In this document: positions 1-9,960 of the stretch, piece by piece
How positions within the stretch are numbered: the first letter of the stretch is position 1
Layout of the letters: every line of letters starts with the position of its first letter
NCBI RefSeq assembly: GCF_019429565.1
Contig: NZ_JAHXSA010000001.1
Coordinates: 682,001-746,000 of the forward strand
Direction of reading: 5' to 3'
From: Schaalia sp. ORNL0103
GTDB taxonomy: Bacteria > Actinomycetota > Actinomycetes > Actinomycetales > Actinomycetaceae
Length of the DNA stretch: 64,000 nucleotides
Notes under the pieces: model-generated
Databases searched by the model: none
The model's input: only the letters and a program-made list of their open reading frames with translations
Told to the model about the DNA's origin: nothing
Program-made: the position numbers and the translations under genes

Positions 1-1109
1 GGCGTGGAAAGGCTCCGTCGCATCTCGCTGATCTGGATGCCGCGTCCCGTAAGCAGGTGCTGAAGGACCTGGGGTTGCCCGCTTTTCGCGCCGATCAGCT
101 GTCGCGCCATTACTTCACGCATTTTGAGGCCGATCCCGCGAACATGAGCGATATCCCGGCCGGGATGCGCGACGCTGTCTCGGATGCCCTGCTGCCGAAT
201 CTTGTGACGAAGGTTGTGTCACTGGAGGCTGACGGCGGGCGCACGATCAAGGATTTGTGGCGCCTGTACGACGGCGCGCAGGTCGAGTCTGTTCTCATGC
301 GCTACCCCCAGCGAACGACGCTGTGCGTCTCGTCGCAGGCGGGCTGCGGCATGGCGTGTCCATTCTGCGCGACGGGACAGATGGGCCTGACGCGTAACCT
401 GTCGACCGCGGAGATTGTCGATCAGGTTCGCGAGGCCCAGGCCTCGTGCCGAGACGGCAAGCTCGCGGGTGGGCCGACGAAGCTGTCGAATGTTGTCTTC
501 ATGGGCATGGGCGAGCCCCTCGCTAACTACAAGACGGTTGTCGCCGCGCTTCACCGTTTGATTGATCCGGCGCCCGAGGGATTCGGTATGAGCGCCCGAA
601 ATATCACCGTGTCGACGGTAGGCCTGGTCCCTGCGATCAAGAAGCTGGCGGGGGAGGGTATGCCGGTAACGCTCGCGGTCTCGCTCCATGCGCCGGACGA
701 CGATCTTCGCGACGAGCTGATTCCCATCAACTCGCGGTGGAAGGTCGGTGAGCTCCTTGATGCGGCGCGCGGGTATTTCCTGGCGACGGGGCGGCGCGTG
801 TCGATCGAGTACGCGCTCATTAAGGACATGAACGATCAGGAATGGCGCGCGCAGCTGCTGGCCGATGAGCTGAACAAGCGTGGCCATGGTTGGGTGCACG
901 TCAACCCCATTCCCCTGAATCCGACGCCTGGGTCCATCTGGACGGCATCGACGCGGGCTGCTCAGGAGGCGTTCGTCAAGCGCCTGCAGGACAACGGAAT
1001 TGCGACGTCGATCCGCGATACGCGCGGCTCGGACATTGACGGCGCGTGCGGGCAGCTGGCGACGGCGGTTGCTGACGGTAAGCGCCCGGTTGGGGAGGAG
1101 CACGCGTGA
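1..1109 (+). CDS. rlmN: 23S rRNA/tRNA adenine-C2 methyltransferase RlmN (5' partial)
   Basis: The frame is open to the window edge (first full codon at base 3), and the residues before the GTG at 57 ([12 protein letters not shown]) match the usual RlmN N-terminus. The true start is therefore upstream of the window. RlmN is a cytoplasmic radical-SAM enzyme that methylates C2 of A2503 in 23S rRNA and A37 of some tRNAs. The cluster motif CGMACPFC has cysteines encoded at 344, 356 and 365. The C-terminal catalytic cysteine lies in DGACGQLA. The gene overlaps the next one by 4 bp (GTGA) and heads a coupled chain reaching rseP. Confidence 0.95.
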   Translation, partial: RGKAPSHLADLDAASRKQVLKDLGLPAFRADQLSRHYFTHFEADPANMSDIPAGMRDAVSDALLPNLVTKVVSLEADGGRTIKDLWRLYDGAQVESVLMRYPQRTTLCVSSQAGCGMACPFCATGQMGLTRNLSTAEIVDQVREAQASCRDGKLAGGPTKLSNVVFMGMGEPLANYKTVVAALHRLIDPAPEGFGMSARNITVSTVGLVPAIKKLAGEGMPVTLAVSLHAPDDDLRDELIPINSRWKVGELLDAARGYFLATGRRVSIEYALIKDMNDQEWRAQLLADELNKRGHGWVHVNPIPLNPTPGSIWTASTRAAQEAFVKRLQDNGIATSIRDTRGSDIDGACGQLATAVADGKRPVGEEHA

Positions 1110-1510
1110 TCAGGACAGATTTTTCTCGCAGTTTCTTGCGCATGGGATACGACGTGAGCGAGGTCCTGACCTTTCTCGGGGACGTCGAGCGCACGCTGAC
1201 GGGCCAGGAGACGGACCCCGAAAAGGTCGTGACCGCTCAGAAGGCTCTGGATGTGGAGTTTTCTGCGAAGCTGCGCGGCTTCAATGACGAGGAGGTCGAC
1301 GCGGAGATCGACCGTCTCATTGAGATGCTGCGTCATGCCGAGCGCAGACGAGCGGCGCAGCATGAGAATAGTGCGGGCAGTCACGTCGACGCTGCGACGC
1401 TCCCAGGTGCGGAGCCGACTACCGCTTCCTCTGAGTATGCTGATTTCGGCACGCCTGAGGCCGTCGAACAGATTCTTCGTTCCATGACACAGGAAAAGGA
1501 GCAGTCATGA
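1106..1510 (+). CDS. Small DivIVA-motif protein
   Basis: A 134-residue protein starting at GTG 1106 inside the rlmN stop (GTGA). Residues 4-30 ([19 protein letters not shown]) resemble the start of a DivIVA domain, where a GYD..EV..FL motif precedes a helix. A second weaker copy ([20 protein letters not shown]) follows at about residues 56-76. The C-terminal half is acidic and probably disordered, and there is no long coiled coil. DivIVA relatives act at poles and septa in actinobacteria, but no such role can be read from this short protein. It overlaps the next DivIVA-like gene by 4 bp (ATGA), so the two are probably translated together. Confidence 0.75.
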   Translation: MIRTDFSRSFLRMGYDVSEVLTFLGDVERTLTGQETDPEKVVTAQKALDVEFSAKLRGFNDEEVDAEIDRLIEMLRHAERRRAAQHENSAGSHVDAATLPGAEPTTASSEYADFGTPEAVEQILRSMTQEKEQS

Positions 1511-2055
1511 CTGAGTTTCCTAGGGTTGGTCTCTTCTCGAAGGGCTACGACTGCGCACAGGTCGATGCGTTCTTTGAAGACGCTCGCCGTGCCTACGAGG
1601 GTGGTGTTCCCCCGGAGCAGTTCAGTTCAGAGCAGGTGCGCCTGGCCACTTTTGAGCTGAAGAATCGCGGCTACAACATTGACGCCGTGGACGGCGCGAT
1701 GAACCGCCTGGAGGCGGCTTTCGTGAACCGTGATCGCGCGGATTCCGTCGCAGCTGAGGGTGAGGCAGCGTGGTATGACCGCGTCGCCGATCGTGCGACG
1801 ACCCTGTACCCGCGTCTGCAGCGCCCTCGCGGCGAGCGCTTCGCGCACCCGACGTCGGGACGTGGTTACTCCTGCGAGGAAGTTGACGATCTGCTGGATC
1901 GTATTGCAGCGTACTTCGACGAGGCCGGGGAGCTGACCGCTGACGAGATTCGTCTGTCGACCTTCCGCCCCAAGCGCGGCAAGAAGGCGTACATGGAGGG
2001 CCCCGTGGACGCCTACCTTGGGCGCGCCGTCGAAATTCTGCTTGCGGTTGACTGA
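1507..2055 (+). CDS. Multi-repeat DivIVA-motif protein
   Basis: A 182-residue protein starting at ATG 1507 (ATGA overlap). It carries four spaced copies of one motif: SKGYDCAQVDAFF, NRGYNIDAVDGAMNRLEAAF, GRGYSCEEVDDLLDRIAAYF and KKAYMEGPVDAYLGRAVEIL. Each is an aromatic/Gly-Tyr turn followed by a V/D-start helix, as in the DivIVA N-terminal domain. The long coiled coil of true DivIVA/Wag31 is absent. The stop codon overlaps the dxr start (TGATG). Function is unknown; co-translation with the envelope-precursor gene dxr is suggestive only. Confidence 0.75.
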   Translation: MTEFPRVGLFSKGYDCAQVDAFFEDARRAYEGGVPPEQFSSEQVRLATFELKNRGYNIDAVDGAMNRLEAAFVNRDRADSVAAEGEAAWYDRVADRATTLYPRLQRPRGERFAHPTSGRGYSCEEVDDLLDRIAAYFDEAGELTADEIRLSTFRPKRGKKAYMEGPVDAYLGRAVEILLAVD

Positions 2056-3326
2056 TGCCCGTGTCGGTGGAAGAACACACGTCCACTATCCCCGTCGTCC
2101 TGCTTGGCTCGACGGGATCGATCGGTACCCAGGCGCGTGAGGTCATTGAGGCGAACCGCGGGCGTTTCGACGTCCTTGGCCTCAGCGCCGGCGGCGCGTC
2201 GATCACCGAGCTTGCCGTCCAGATCGTCGCGTTGAATCCCGCGTACGTGGGCGTGGCTCGCGACGTTCGCGAGGAATTGTCGGCTGCCGTGGAGCAGATG
2301 GGTGGCACGTGCCCGGAGGTTTTCGTCGGCGAGAACGCGTCCGTCGAGGTCGTATGCGCGTCCGTTGAACGTGCGGCGCAGCTGTACCCGCGAGCAACGC
2401 CGGTGGTGCTCAACGGCATCACGGGCGGCGTGGGCCTGTCGTCGACGCTTGCGGCTCTCAAGTGCGGTGCCCGCCTTGCGCTGGCGAATAAGGAATCGCT
2501 GGTCGTCGGCGGTGCGCTGGTAAAGAATGCGATGCGTTTTCCCGGCCAGATCGTTCCGGTGGATTCCGAGCACTCTGCGATCGCCCAGGCGTTGGCCTCG
2601 GGCGTGCATGAACGCGGCCTGACTTCTCCGGTTGTCTCCGGTCGCTCCGAGGTCGCGGACCTCGTTCTCACGGCTTCGGGAGGTCCGTTCCGCGGTCGCA
2701 GACGAGACGAGCTGCGCGGCGTGCGCGCCGAACAGGCGTTGGCCCATCCGACGTGGCAGATGGGGCCCGTCGTCACGATTAACTCGTCGACCCTGATCAA
2801 TAAGGGGTTGGAACTCATCGAGGCCCACTTGCTGTTCGATGTTGCCCCCGAGCACATCATCGCGACCGTTCACCCGCAGTCCATCGTGCACTCGATGGTG
2901 ACGTGGTGTGACGGCGCGACGACGCTCCAGGCGTCGCCTCCGGACATGCGTCTGCCGATCGCGCTCGGACTGACCTGGCCCGAGCGACTCGCGGACGTCG
3001 AGAAGCCCCTGACGTGGGCGTCCGCGTCTGAATGGACGTTTGAGCCGGTGGATAACGAGACGTTCCCCGCGATCAACCTCGCGCGCTTCGCGGTCGCGGC
3101 CTCTGCGACGCATCCCGCGGTGCTCAACGCCGCGAACGAGGTGCTGGTTGATGCGTTTATTGCGGGGGAGGTGCCGTGGCTTGCGATCGTGGACACGGTC
3201 TCGAGCGTCGTGCATGAGCACGAGGGTGTCGCTGACCCCTCGTTGGAAGACATTGTGGCCGCACAGCGCTGGGCTGATCAGCGTGCGCGCGAACTCGTTC
3301 GCGCAGGCCAGTGGAAGGATATGTGA
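2055..3326 (+). CDS. dxr: 1-deoxy-D-xylulose 5-phosphate reductoisomerase
   Basis: A 423-residue cytoplasmic NADPH- and metal-dependent enzyme that makes 2-C-methyl-D-erythritol 4-phosphate, the first committed MEP-pathway step. Visible are the Rossmann motif GSTGSIG near the N-terminus, ALANKESLVVGG, the metal/substrate motif VDSEHSAI, LTASGGPFRGR, the SSTLINKGLELIEAH segment and the HPQSIVHSMV catalytic loop. It starts at ATG 2055, overlapping the previous stop by one base. The dxr-rseP-ispG order is conserved in actinobacteria, and ispG of the same pathway lies 1.3 kb downstream. Confidence 0.97.
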   Translation: MPVSVEEHTSTIPVVLLGSTGSIGTQAREVIEANRGRFDVLGLSAGGASITELAVQIVALNPAYVGVARDVREELSAAVEQMGGTCPEVFVGENASVEVVCASVERAAQLYPRATPVVLNGITGGVGLSSTLAALKCGARLALANKESLVVGGALVKNAMRFPGQIVPVDSEHSAIAQALASGVHERGLTSPVVSGRSEVADLVLTASGGPFRGRRRDELRGVRAEQALAHPTWQMGPVVTINSSTLINKGLELIEAHLLFDVAPEHIIATVHPQSIVHSMVTWCDGATTLQASPPDMRLPIALGLTWPERLADVEKPLTWASASEWTFEPVDNETFPAINLARFAVAASATHPAVLNAANEVLVDAFIAGEVPWLAIVDTVSSVVHEHEGVADPSLEDIVAAQRWADQRARELVRAGQWKDM

Positions 3327-4570
3327 GCGTGGGCTCAATCGTCGGTATCGTCGTTGTCGTTATCGGAATCTTGGCGTCGGTCGCCCTGCATGAGGTGGGG
3401 CATATGCTCCCGGCGAAGAAGTTCGGGGTGCTGGTCCCCGATTACGCGGTGGGTTTTGGTCCGGCGCTGTGGAAGAAGAAGATTGGCGACACGACGTACG
3501 CGCTGCGCGCGATTCTGCTCGGCGGCTACGTCAAGATCGTCGGCATGTATGCGCCGGCGCGTCCAGGCACTCGGCTCGTGGGTCGCGGCGGTAAGCCGAC
3601 GCTCGCCCAGGAGGCCCGTGAGGCCTCGGCCGAGGAGATCCCTGAGGGCCAGGAACAGCGTGCCTTTTACCGTCTGAGCGCCCCGAAGAAGATCGCGGTC
3701 ATGCTCGGCGGGCCGCTCATGAATCTGCTGATCTGCATCGTGTTATCGGCGGTGACGATGATCGGCATCGGCGCTCCCACGGCCTCGCGCACGATTGCGG
3801 ATGTGCCGGCCACGATCACGAGCGCTTCCGGTGAAGTTGCTTCTCCCGCCTACGAGGCAGGGGTCCGTCCCGGGGACACGGTCGTCGCGTGGAATGGGCA
3901 GCCGGTTGCCACCTTCGCGGAGCTGCAGCGCGCGGTTGGGGCCACCCAGGAGGGTGAGTCTACCGTGCTGACGGTGGAGCGCGACGGTACCACCGTGGAC
4001 CTGAGTGTTTCGCCTGTGACGGGCTCGCAGGGGGCTCGCTTGGTGGGCGTGACGGCTGGATACGAGTACGTGTCGGCGTCTGTCGGCGATGTGGCAGCGG
4101 CGAACTGGCAGATGTTCACCGGGACGACGGCGGTCGTGACCCGGCTTCCGCAGGCGGTGTGGCAGGTCGGCCGGTCTGTGTTCACTGACGAAAAGCGTGA
4201 CTCCTCGGGTGTCGTGTCCGTCGTGGGCGTGGGGCGCCTGGCCGGTGAGGTGACGGGTGATTCGCAGGCGCTGGGTCTGCGCGACACGCGTCAGGTTGTG
4301 GCCGTACTGCTGAGCCTCCTGGCGTCGCTCAACATGGCCCTCTTCGTTTTCAACCTCATCCCGTTGCCGCCGCTGGACGGCGGGCACATTCTCGGGGCGA
4401 TCTACGAGGGCGTGCGCCGAACGGTGGCCCGCGTGCGTGGGGCGGAGGATCCCGGCCCGGCGGACACGGCTCGCCTCGTTCCCGTTACCTGGGTCGTCGG
4501 CGGCCTGCTCGTCGCGATGAGCATCATTTTGATCGTTGCAGACATCGTGAAGCCAGTGTCGCTCGGCTGA
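3323..4570 (+). CDS. rseP: Site-2 intramembrane zinc metalloprotease (RIP1/RseP family)
   Basis: Intramembrane protease of about 415 residues, expected to cut anti-sigma factors or other membrane proteins. The first transmembrane helix carries HEVGH (zinc site HExxH). A PDZ domain follows at about residues 180-260, and the C-terminal helix carries [12 protein letters not shown], which supplies the third zinc ligand. The start is uncertain: GTG 3323 overlaps the dxr stop (GTGA) just after GGAAGGA, while GTG 3329 and GTG 3311 are also in frame. I prefer 3323 because this operon repeatedly uses 4-bp overlaps. Confidence 0.93.
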   Translation: MSVGSIVGIVVVVIGILASVALHEVGHMLPAKKFGVLVPDYAVGFGPALWKKKIGDTTYALRAILLGGYVKIVGMYAPARPGTRLVGRGGKPTLAQEAREASAEEIPEGQEQRAFYRLSAPKKIAVMLGGPLMNLLICIVLSAVTMIGIGAPTASRTIADVPATITSASGEVASPAYEAGVRPGDTVVAWNGQPVATFAELQRAVGATQEGESTVLTVERDGTTVDLSVSPVTGSQGARLVGVTAGYEYVSASVGDVAAANWQMFTGTTAVVTRLPQAVWQVGRSVFTDEKRDSSGVVSVVGVGRLAGEVTGDSQALGLRDTRQVVAVLLSLLASLNMALFVFNLIPLPPLDGGHILGAIYEGVRRTVARVRGAEDPGPADTARLVPVTWVVGGLLVAMSIILIVADIVKPVSLG

Positions 4571-4649
4571 GCGCCGGCACGTCACACATATCTGCCCGAA
4601 AAGCGACCCTGACCACGCGTTCGTGGTCCGTGTGGGAAGGAAGGCCACT

Positions 4650-5855
4650 GTGCGCGATAATGACACGGTGAGTGAAATCAATCTTGGTATGCCCGAAGTC
4701 GCGGCGTCGCCGTTCCCGCGCAAGCAGACGCGTCGCATCATGGTGGGGGACGTTCCCGTGGGCGGTGGCGCGCGGGTCTCCGTCCAGTCCATGACGACGA
4801 CGAAGACACACGACATCGGTGCGACGCTCCAGCAGATCGCCGAGCTGACGGCCGCCGGCTGCGACATCGTTCGCGTCGCCTGCCCGACGGATAAGGATGC
4901 GGACGCGCTGCCGATCATCGCCAAGCAGTCGCGTATCCCGGTGATCGCCGACATTCACTTCAAGCCGAAGTACGTGTTCCAGGCGATCGAGGCGGGCTGT
5001 GGCGCCGTGCGTGTGAACCCGGGCAACATCCGCAAGTTCGACGACCAGGTGAAGGACATCTGCAAGGCCGCCTCCGATCACGGCGTGTCGCTGCGCATCG
5101 GCGTGAACGCAGGATCGCTCGATCCTCGACTGCTGAAGAAGTACGGTCGCGCCACGCCCGAGGCTCTCGTCGAGTCGGCGATCTGGGAAGCCTCGCTGTT
5201 CGAGGAGAACGACTTCCACGACTTCAAGATCTCGGTCAAGCACCACGACGTGCTCACCATGATCCAGGCCTACCGCATGCTGTCCGAGGCGGGGGACTGG
5301 CCGCTGCACCTGGGCGTCACCGAGGCCGGTCCCGCCTTCCAGGGCACGATTAAGTCCGTGTCCGCTTTCTCGGTGCTCCTGGCCGAGGGTATCGGTGACA
5401 CGATCCGCGTCTCCCTGTCCGCCCCTCCCGTTGAGGAGATCAAGGTGGGCACGAAGATGCTGGAGTTCATGGGTCTGCGCGAGAAGACTCTCGAGATCGT
5501 CTCGTGCCCGTCGTGTGGTCGCGCCCAGGTGGACGTGTGGACGCTCGCTGAGGACGTCACCGAGGGCCTGAAGGACCTGACGGTCCCGCTGCGCGTGGCC
5601 GTGATGGGCTGCGTCGTGAACGGCCCGGGCGAGGCTCGCGAGGCCGACCTGGGTGTCGCCTCCGGCAATGGCAAAGGCCAGATCTTCATTCGCGGCGAGG
5701 TCGTCGAGACCGTTCCCGAGGACCAGATCGTCGAGACCCTGATCCGCCGCGCGAACGCCCTCGCCGAGGAGCTGGGCCTTGAGCCGGGTTCCGGAAGCGT
5801 CGAGGTTGCCCCGATCACCGCCCCGGAGGTCAAGCTTCCGGGCATCGACTTCTGA
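4650..5855 (+). CDS. ispG: 4-hydroxy-3-methylbut-2-enyl diphosphate synthase
   Basis: A 4Fe-4S enzyme of the penultimate MEP-pathway step, converting ME-cPP to HMBPP in the cytoplasm. Visible are [18 protein letters not shown] at the N-terminus, the TIM-barrel segments, and the C-terminal cluster ligands in [11 protein letters not shown] and [11 protein letters not shown]. About 401 residues from GTG 4650, chosen because GGAAGGAAGG ends 5 bases upstream. GTG 4668 is a credible alternative: it lies about 7 bases after a GATAAT hexamer (4656-4661), and its N-terminus fits family length. The enzyme probably depends on the SUF genes at 54-60 kb for its cluster. Confidence 0.96.
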   Translation: MRDNDTVSEINLGMPEVAASPFPRKQTRRIMVGDVPVGGGARVSVQSMTTTKTHDIGATLQQIAELTAAGCDIVRVACPTDKDADALPIIAKQSRIPVIADIHFKPKYVFQAIEAGCGAVRVNPGNIRKFDDQVKDICKAASDHGVSLRIGVNAGSLDPRLLKKYGRATPEALVESAIWEASLFEENDFHDFKISVKHHDVLTMIQAYRMLSEAGDWPLHLGVTEAGPAFQGTIKSVSAFSVLLAEGIGDTIRVSLSAPPVEEIKVGTKMLEFMGLREKTLEIVSCPSCGRAQVDVWTLAEDVTEGLKDLTVPLRVAVMGCVVNGPGEAREADLGVASGNGKGQIFIRGEVVETVPEDQIVETLIRRANALAEELGLEPGSGSVEVAPITAPEVKLPGIDF

Positions 5856-5876
5856 GTTGTTGATAAGGACTATCGC

Positions 5877-6380
5877 ATGCGTATTCGCACTCTTGCCGCT
5901 CTGTCCCTCGTCGCCGGCGCGTGTGCCGTTGCGGCTACAGGCTTTCCTCGTCGCATCGGCCTGACGGCCTCGCAGGCGGACGTGTCGCTCCCGGGAGATC
6001 TCATCCTGCCCGGCGCGAATGTTGTGGTTGATCGCGGCATCGCGATCGACGCGCCCGCGTCCGTCGTGTGGGATGTCCTCGGCCACGTGTTTGAGCCGGA
6101 GGACGAGTCGACGATCATTGATATCGAAGACGAGGACCACATCCTCATGCGCGTCGCACCTCCGGCTGCCCCCGAAGGTGCCGAGGCCTCGGGAACCTGC
6201 GTCATCGCTCTGCTGCCGCTGTCTCCCTCGCGCACGCTCCTGCACATCCGTGAACGTCACGAGGCGCAGGGACGCGACCGCGTGCTCGCGTGGGCGGGCG
6301 TCGCAGCCGAGTCACTGTCCTCGCTGTCGATGCTGCGCGATCTGCGCGATGCATGCGTCGGCGGGCTCCTTGATGCCTGA
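5877..6380 (+). CDS. SRPBCC-like (START fold) exported or anchored protein
   Basis: A 167-residue protein with AAGGA 8 bases before ATG 5877. The N-terminus has a short basic start and a hydrophobic stretch of about 18 residues (LAALSLVAGACAVAATGF), either a signal peptide or an anchor. The following segment (VVVDRGIAIDAPASVVWDVL) is the characteristic first strand and helix of SRPBCC/polyketide-cyclase-like proteins, and the C-terminal helix fits too. I recognise the fold but not a specific family, and no ligand can be inferred. It lies 21 bp after ispG and may be co-transcribed. Confidence 0.7.
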   Translation: MRIRTLAALSLVAGACAVAATGFPRRIGLTASQADVSLPGDLILPGANVVVDRGIAIDAPASVVWDVLGHVFEPEDESTIIDIEDEDHILMRVAPPAAPEGAEASGTCVIALLPLSPSRTLLHIRERHEAQGRDRVLAWAGVAAESLSSLSMLRDLRDACVGGLLDA

Positions 6381-6404
6381 TTAGTCTCGTTCCCGCCGTT
6401 TCGG

Positions 6405-6461
6405 TTGGACATTACTCCCCGTTGGTGTTGTAGTATCGGCCTGTACGCAACGCCAACGGGG
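6405..6461 (+). promoter_or_regulatory. Promoter region embedded in an inverted repeat
   Basis: A 14-bp inverted repeat has arms at 6417-6430 (CCCCGTTGGTGTTG) and 6448-6461 (CAACGCCAACGGGG). It matches at 13 of 14 positions, and the odd pair would be G-U in RNA. The 17-bp centre holds TAGTAT (6431-6436), a plausible -10, and TTGGAC (6405-6410) lies 20 bp upstream. It could be an operator dyad or a 5'-UTR hairpin for the membrane gene at 6488. There is no U-tract, so a terminator is less likely. Confidence 0.5.
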
Positions 6462-6487
6462 ATGTTGCATTGTCCGAAGGGGGACGC

Positions 6488-6904
6488 ATGGTCGCCAACT
6501 CCACTGCTCTGATCGCACTGGTCGGTCTCGTCATCGCATCCGTGTGGGCGTGGGCGTGGCTCGGTTTCGGCGCGAGCGCCCGACGTATGTCGGTGCGTCT
6601 GGAGATCGGCGGCGGTAGCGCGGCTGGTGAGATGTCGGCGCTCGTGTGGCCCCTCATGCCTTTCCTCTCCCTCCTGTGGTTCCTGACGGGCGACCTTGTG
6701 GCCCGAGAGGCCTCCGGCTTCTCCACGGCAGGCACCTGCATGCTCATCGCGCTCGTCCTTGCTGCGATGGTGGGCGTCGCCGTGCGCGCCCTCTACCTGG
6801 GGGGCCTTCCCGCGTGGGCGTACCCGGGTTGGATGGCTCGCCGCTACTACGCCTCGCACCCGGGCGCTCGTGAGCGTGAGCTCGGTGCCCGCGCAATCAT
6901 CTGA
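6488..6904 (+). CDS. Small integral membrane protein, unknown function
   Basis: 138 residues from ATG 6488, chosen because GAAGGGGG precedes it. A TTG at 6470 is in frame but lacks a ribosome binding site. Three hydrophobic segments are visible: residues about 6-25 (ALIALVGLVIASVWAWAWLG), 48-65 (LVWPLMPFLSLLWFLTG) and 78-98 (TCMLIALVLAAMVGVAVRAL). The tail contains a GWMARRYY cluster and is basic. I do not recognise the family. It stands alone behind its own promoter, upstream of proS. Confidence 0.7.
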   Translation: MVANSTALIALVGLVIASVWAWAWLGFGASARRMSVRLEIGGGSAAGEMSALVWPLMPFLSLLWFLTGDLVAREASGFSTAGTCMLIALVLAAMVGVAVRALYLGGLPAWAYPGWMARRYYASHPGARERELGARAII

Positions 6905-6984
6905 GGGCGTTGCTGACACCTCGATGAGGGGCTCCACGGCTGTGCCGGTGGCCCCAGGGCCTTCGCGTGCCGTACTCTTGGAGC

Positions 6985-8793
6985 ATGCTTCGAAATCTCT
7001 CGACTTTCTTCCTGCGAACCCTGCGTGAAGACCCGGCCGACGCCGAGGTCAACTCGCACAAGCTTCTGGTGCGTGCCGGCTACATCCGCCGCTCCGCCCC
7101 CGGCATCTACACGTGGCTGCCTCTCGGCCTGCGCACGCTGCGTAAGATCGAGGACATCGTCCGCGAGGAGATGGACGCGATGGGCGCTCAGGAAGTCCAC
7201 TTCCCGGGCCTGATCCCCGCCGAGCCCTACAAGGCGACGAACCGTTGGGAAGAGTACGGCCCGACGCTGTTTAAGCTCAATGACCGTAAGGGCGGCGACT
7301 ACCTGCTGGCCCCCACGCACGAGGAAATGTTCACCCTGCTGGTGAAGGACATGTACTCCTCGTACAAGGACCTGCCCGCCACGCTGTACCAGATTCAGAC
7401 GAAGTACCGTGACGAGGCCCGCCCGCGCGCCGGTCTGATCCGCGGCCGCGAGTTTGTCATGAAGGACGCTTACTCTTTCGACATCGACGACGAGGGGCTG
7501 AACGCCTCCTACCAGGCCGAGCGTGACACCTACGAGCGCATCTTCCAGCGCCTGGGTCTGCGCTACGTCATCGTCTCCGCGATGAGTGGTGCGATGGGCG
7601 GCTCGCGCTCCGAGGAGTTCCTGCACCCCTCGCCGATCGGCGAGGACACCTTCGTGGCGTCCCCGGGTGGCTACGCGGCCAACGCCGAGGCTGTGACCAC
7701 CCCCGTGCCCGAGACTCAGGACGCGTCCGGCGTGCCCGCGCCCCTCGAGGTCCCGACCCCCGACGCTCCGACGATCGAATCGCTTGTTGATCTGCTCAAC
7801 GAGCAGTACCCGCGCGAGGACCGTCCCTGGACCGCCGCCGACACGCTGAAGAACGTTGTTGTGACGCTGACGCACCCGGATGGCGAGCGCGAGCTCCTCG
7901 TCGTGGGCGTCCCTGGCGACCGCGATGTCGACATGAAGCGCCTGGAGGCCGCCGTGGCCCCCGCCGAGGTCGACATGGCCTCGGACTCCGACTTCGAGCC
8001 GCACCCCGAGCTGGTGCGCGGCTACATCGGCCCCACGGTTCTCGGACCGAACTCGCCCAAGCGCGTCGTGGACGAGGAGGGCAACGCCTCCGGTTCCGTG
8101 CGCTACCTGGTGGACCCGCGCGTCGTCGAGGGCACCGCCTGGGTGACGGGTGCAAACGCCGAGCAGCGTCACGTCCTGAACCTCGTGATGGGCCGCGACT
8201 TCACCGCCGACGGCACGATCGAAGCCGCCGAGGTGCGCGAGGGTGACCTGGCGCCCGACGGCTCGGGCCCCCTCCACCTGGAGCGCGGCATCGAGATCGG
8301 CCACATTTTCCAGCTGGGCCGCAAGTACGCCAAGGCCCTGGGCCTGACCGTCCTCGACGAGAACGGTAAGACCCAGGTCGTCACGATGGGCTCGTACGGT
8401 ATCGGCGTTACCCGCGTCATGGCAGCCCTGGCCGAGGCCAACTGCGACGACAAGGGGCTGAGCTGGCCCGCGCAGATTGCTCCCTTCGACGTGCATGTCC
8501 TGGCCACCGGCAAGGGTGACGAGGTCTTCGAGACCGCGCAGTCTCTCGGCGAACAGCTCGACACGGCCGGCCTGGATGTTCTCGTCGACGATCGCCGTAA
8601 GGTGAGTGCCGGCGTGAAGTTCAAGGACTACGAGCTCGTGGGCGTGCCCTTCGGCCTGGTTGTCGGTCGTTCGCTGGCCGACGGCGAGGTGGAGATCCGC
8701 GTGCGTGCCACCGGTGAGACCATCGTCGTACCCGTCGAGGAAGCCGTTGCGCGCCTGCGCGAGCTCCACGCTGCCGCCCTGAAGGGGGAGTGA
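6985..8793 (+). CDS. proS: Prolyl-tRNA synthetase, bacterial type
   Basis: 602-residue class II synthetase charging tRNA-Pro. Class II motifs are visible: [14 protein letters not shown] (motif 1), [19 protein letters not shown] (motif 2) and [17 protein letters not shown] (motif 3). The insertion between motifs 2 and 3 (about residues 230-390) fits the INS editing domain that hydrolyses Ala-tRNA-Pro. ATG 6985 ([16 protein letters not shown]) matches the family start; the upstream in-frame GTG at 6967 adds six unlikely residues. It is followed one base later by def. Confidence 0.97.
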   Translation: MLRNLSTFFLRTLREDPADAEVNSHKLLVRAGYIRRSAPGIYTWLPLGLRTLRKIEDIVREEMDAMGAQEVHFPGLIPAEPYKATNRWEEYGPTLFKLNDRKGGDYLLAPTHEEMFTLLVKDMYSSYKDLPATLYQIQTKYRDEARPRAGLIRGREFVMKDAYSFDIDDEGLNASYQAERDTYERIFQRLGLRYVIVSAMSGAMGGSRSEEFLHPSPIGEDTFVASPGGYAANAEAVTTPVPETQDASGVPAPLEVPTPDAPTIESLVDLLNEQYPREDRPWTAADTLKNVVVTLTHPDGERELLVVGVPGDRDVDMKRLEAAVAPAEVDMASDSDFEPHPELVRGYIGPTVLGPNSPKRVVDEEGNASGSVRYLVDPRVVEGTAWVTGANAEQRHVLNLVMGRDFTADGTIEAAEVREGDLAPDGSGPLHLERGIEIGHIFQLGRKYAKALGLTVLDENGKTQVVTMGSYGIGVTRVMAALAEANCDDKGLSWPAQIAPFDVHVLATGKGDEVFETAQSLGEQLDTAGLDVLVDDRRKVSAGVKFKDYELVGVPFGLVVGRSLADGEVEIRVRATGETIVVPVEEAVARLRELHAAALKGE

Positions 8794-8794
8794 C

Positions 8795-9286
8795 ATGGCT
8801 ATTCGTCCCATCCGCATCATCGGAGACCCGGTCCTGCGTACCGTCTGTGACCCGATCACGGAGATCACCCCGAACGTGAAGGCACTCGTCGAGGACCTCC
8901 TCGAGGGCGTCGACATGGACGGCCGCGCCGGCCTCGCCGCCAACCAGATCGGCGTGAGCCTGCGCGCGTTCTCCTGGAACATTGACGGCGAGATCGGTTA
9001 CGTGCTCAACCCTCGCATCGTTGCTCTGAGCGAGGATGAGTACCAGGACGGCGACGAGGGCTGCCTGTCGGTTCCCGAGCTGTGGTATCCGACTGAGCGC
9101 GCCTGGTACGCGCGCTGTGAGGGCACCGACCTGGATGGCAAGAAGGTCGTTGTCGAGGGTGAGGAGCTCATGGCGCGCTGCATCCAGCACGAGTGCGACC
9201 ACCTGGACGGCCACATCTACATCGACCGTCTCGATCGGGCGACCCGCAAGAAGGCGCTGCGCGACATCCGCAACGCTGGCTTCTGA
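8795..9286 (+). CDS. def: Peptide deformylase
   Basis: A 163-residue metal enzyme that removes the formyl group from nascent proteins. All three family motifs are present: GLAANQIG (motif 1), EGCLSVPE (motif 2, metal cysteine) and QHECDHLDG (motif 3, HExDH). It starts at ATG 8795, one base after the proS stop, so the two are co-transcribed. A strong hairpin at 9311-9345 ends the unit. Confidence 0.96.
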   Translation: MAIRPIRIIGDPVLRTVCDPITEITPNVKALVEDLLEGVDMDGRAGLAANQIGVSLRAFSWNIDGEIGYVLNPRIVALSEDEYQDGDEGCLSVPELWYPTERAWYARCEGTDLDGKKVVVEGEELMARCIQHECDHLDGHIYIDRLDRATRKKALRDIRNAGF

Positions 9287-9310
9287 GCATATGGCCTCGT
9301 AGAGGCGTGG

Positions 9311-9345
9311 ACGCGCCGGGGAATGGAGTGCATTCCCCGGCGCGT
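9311..9345 (+). terminator. Terminator after def
   Basis: A perfect 14-bp stem (ACGCGCCGGGGAAT at 9311-9324 with ATTCCCCGGCGCGT at 9332-9345) and a 7-base loop, 25 bp after the def stop codon. The U-tract is weak (TTCGACT), as is common in high-GC actinobacteria. Confidence 0.7.
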
Positions 9346-9456
9346 TCGACTATCCTGTAACCACATCGTGTGCGCCGTCTCGGCGCAGATCATTGCGACT
9401 CACGGCAGTTTAGGGCGTAGGGGAAGACGATCCTGACAAAGCCAACAGGAGGAACA

Positions 9457-9960
9457 ATGAGAGGGTCATACACCCGCGGTGTACTTTTCGTGCACTCAAC
9501 ACCGCCTGCTCTGTGCCCGCACATCGAGTGGGCGCTGGGCACCGCGCTCGGCCAGGAGGTTCACCTCCAGTGGTCGGACCAGGAAGCGGCGCCGGGCATG
9601 GTTCGCTGCGAGTTCTCGTGGGTCGGACCGATCGGCTCGGGCGCCCGTTTGGCGTCCGCACTGCGCGGTTGGGAGCACCTGCGTTACGAGGTGACGGAGG
9701 AGGCCACGGCCTCGAGCGACGGTGGCCGCTGGTGCCACACGCCCTCCCTCGGTATCTTCCACTCCCAGATGGACACCATTGGCAACGTCGTCGTGCCCGA
9801 GGACCGCATCCGTGCGGCCCTGGAGTCCGCCACGACGTACGAGGAGCTGCGCGAGGGCCTCGACCTGGCTCTCGGCCAGGCCTGGGATGACGAACTTGAG
9901 TCCTTCCGTCACGCCGGTGCCGGTGCGCCCGTGCGTTGGCTCAACAATCGGGTTGGCTGA
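9457..9960 (+). CDS. DUF3145 family protein
   Basis: A 167-residue protein with AGGAGGA ending 3 bases before ATG 9457. It matches the actinobacterial DUF3145 family as I remember it (GVLFVHSTPPALCPHIEWAL near the start, GIFHSQMDTIGNVVVPEDRI in the middle, WLNNRVG at the end). In other actinobacteria this family often sits beside fatty-acid synthase genes (fabD-fabH-acpP-fabF). Here the only trace of that context is the acyl-carrier-like gene overlapping its stop (TGATG). Molecular function is unknown. Confidence 0.85.
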   Translation: MRGSYTRGVLFVHSTPPALCPHIEWALGTALGQEVHLQWSDQEAAPGMVRCEFSWVGPIGSGARLASALRGWEHLRYEVTEEATASSDGGRWCHTPSLGIFHSQMDTIGNVVVPEDRIRAALESATTYEELREGLDLALGQAWDDELESFRHAGAGAPVRWLNNRVG

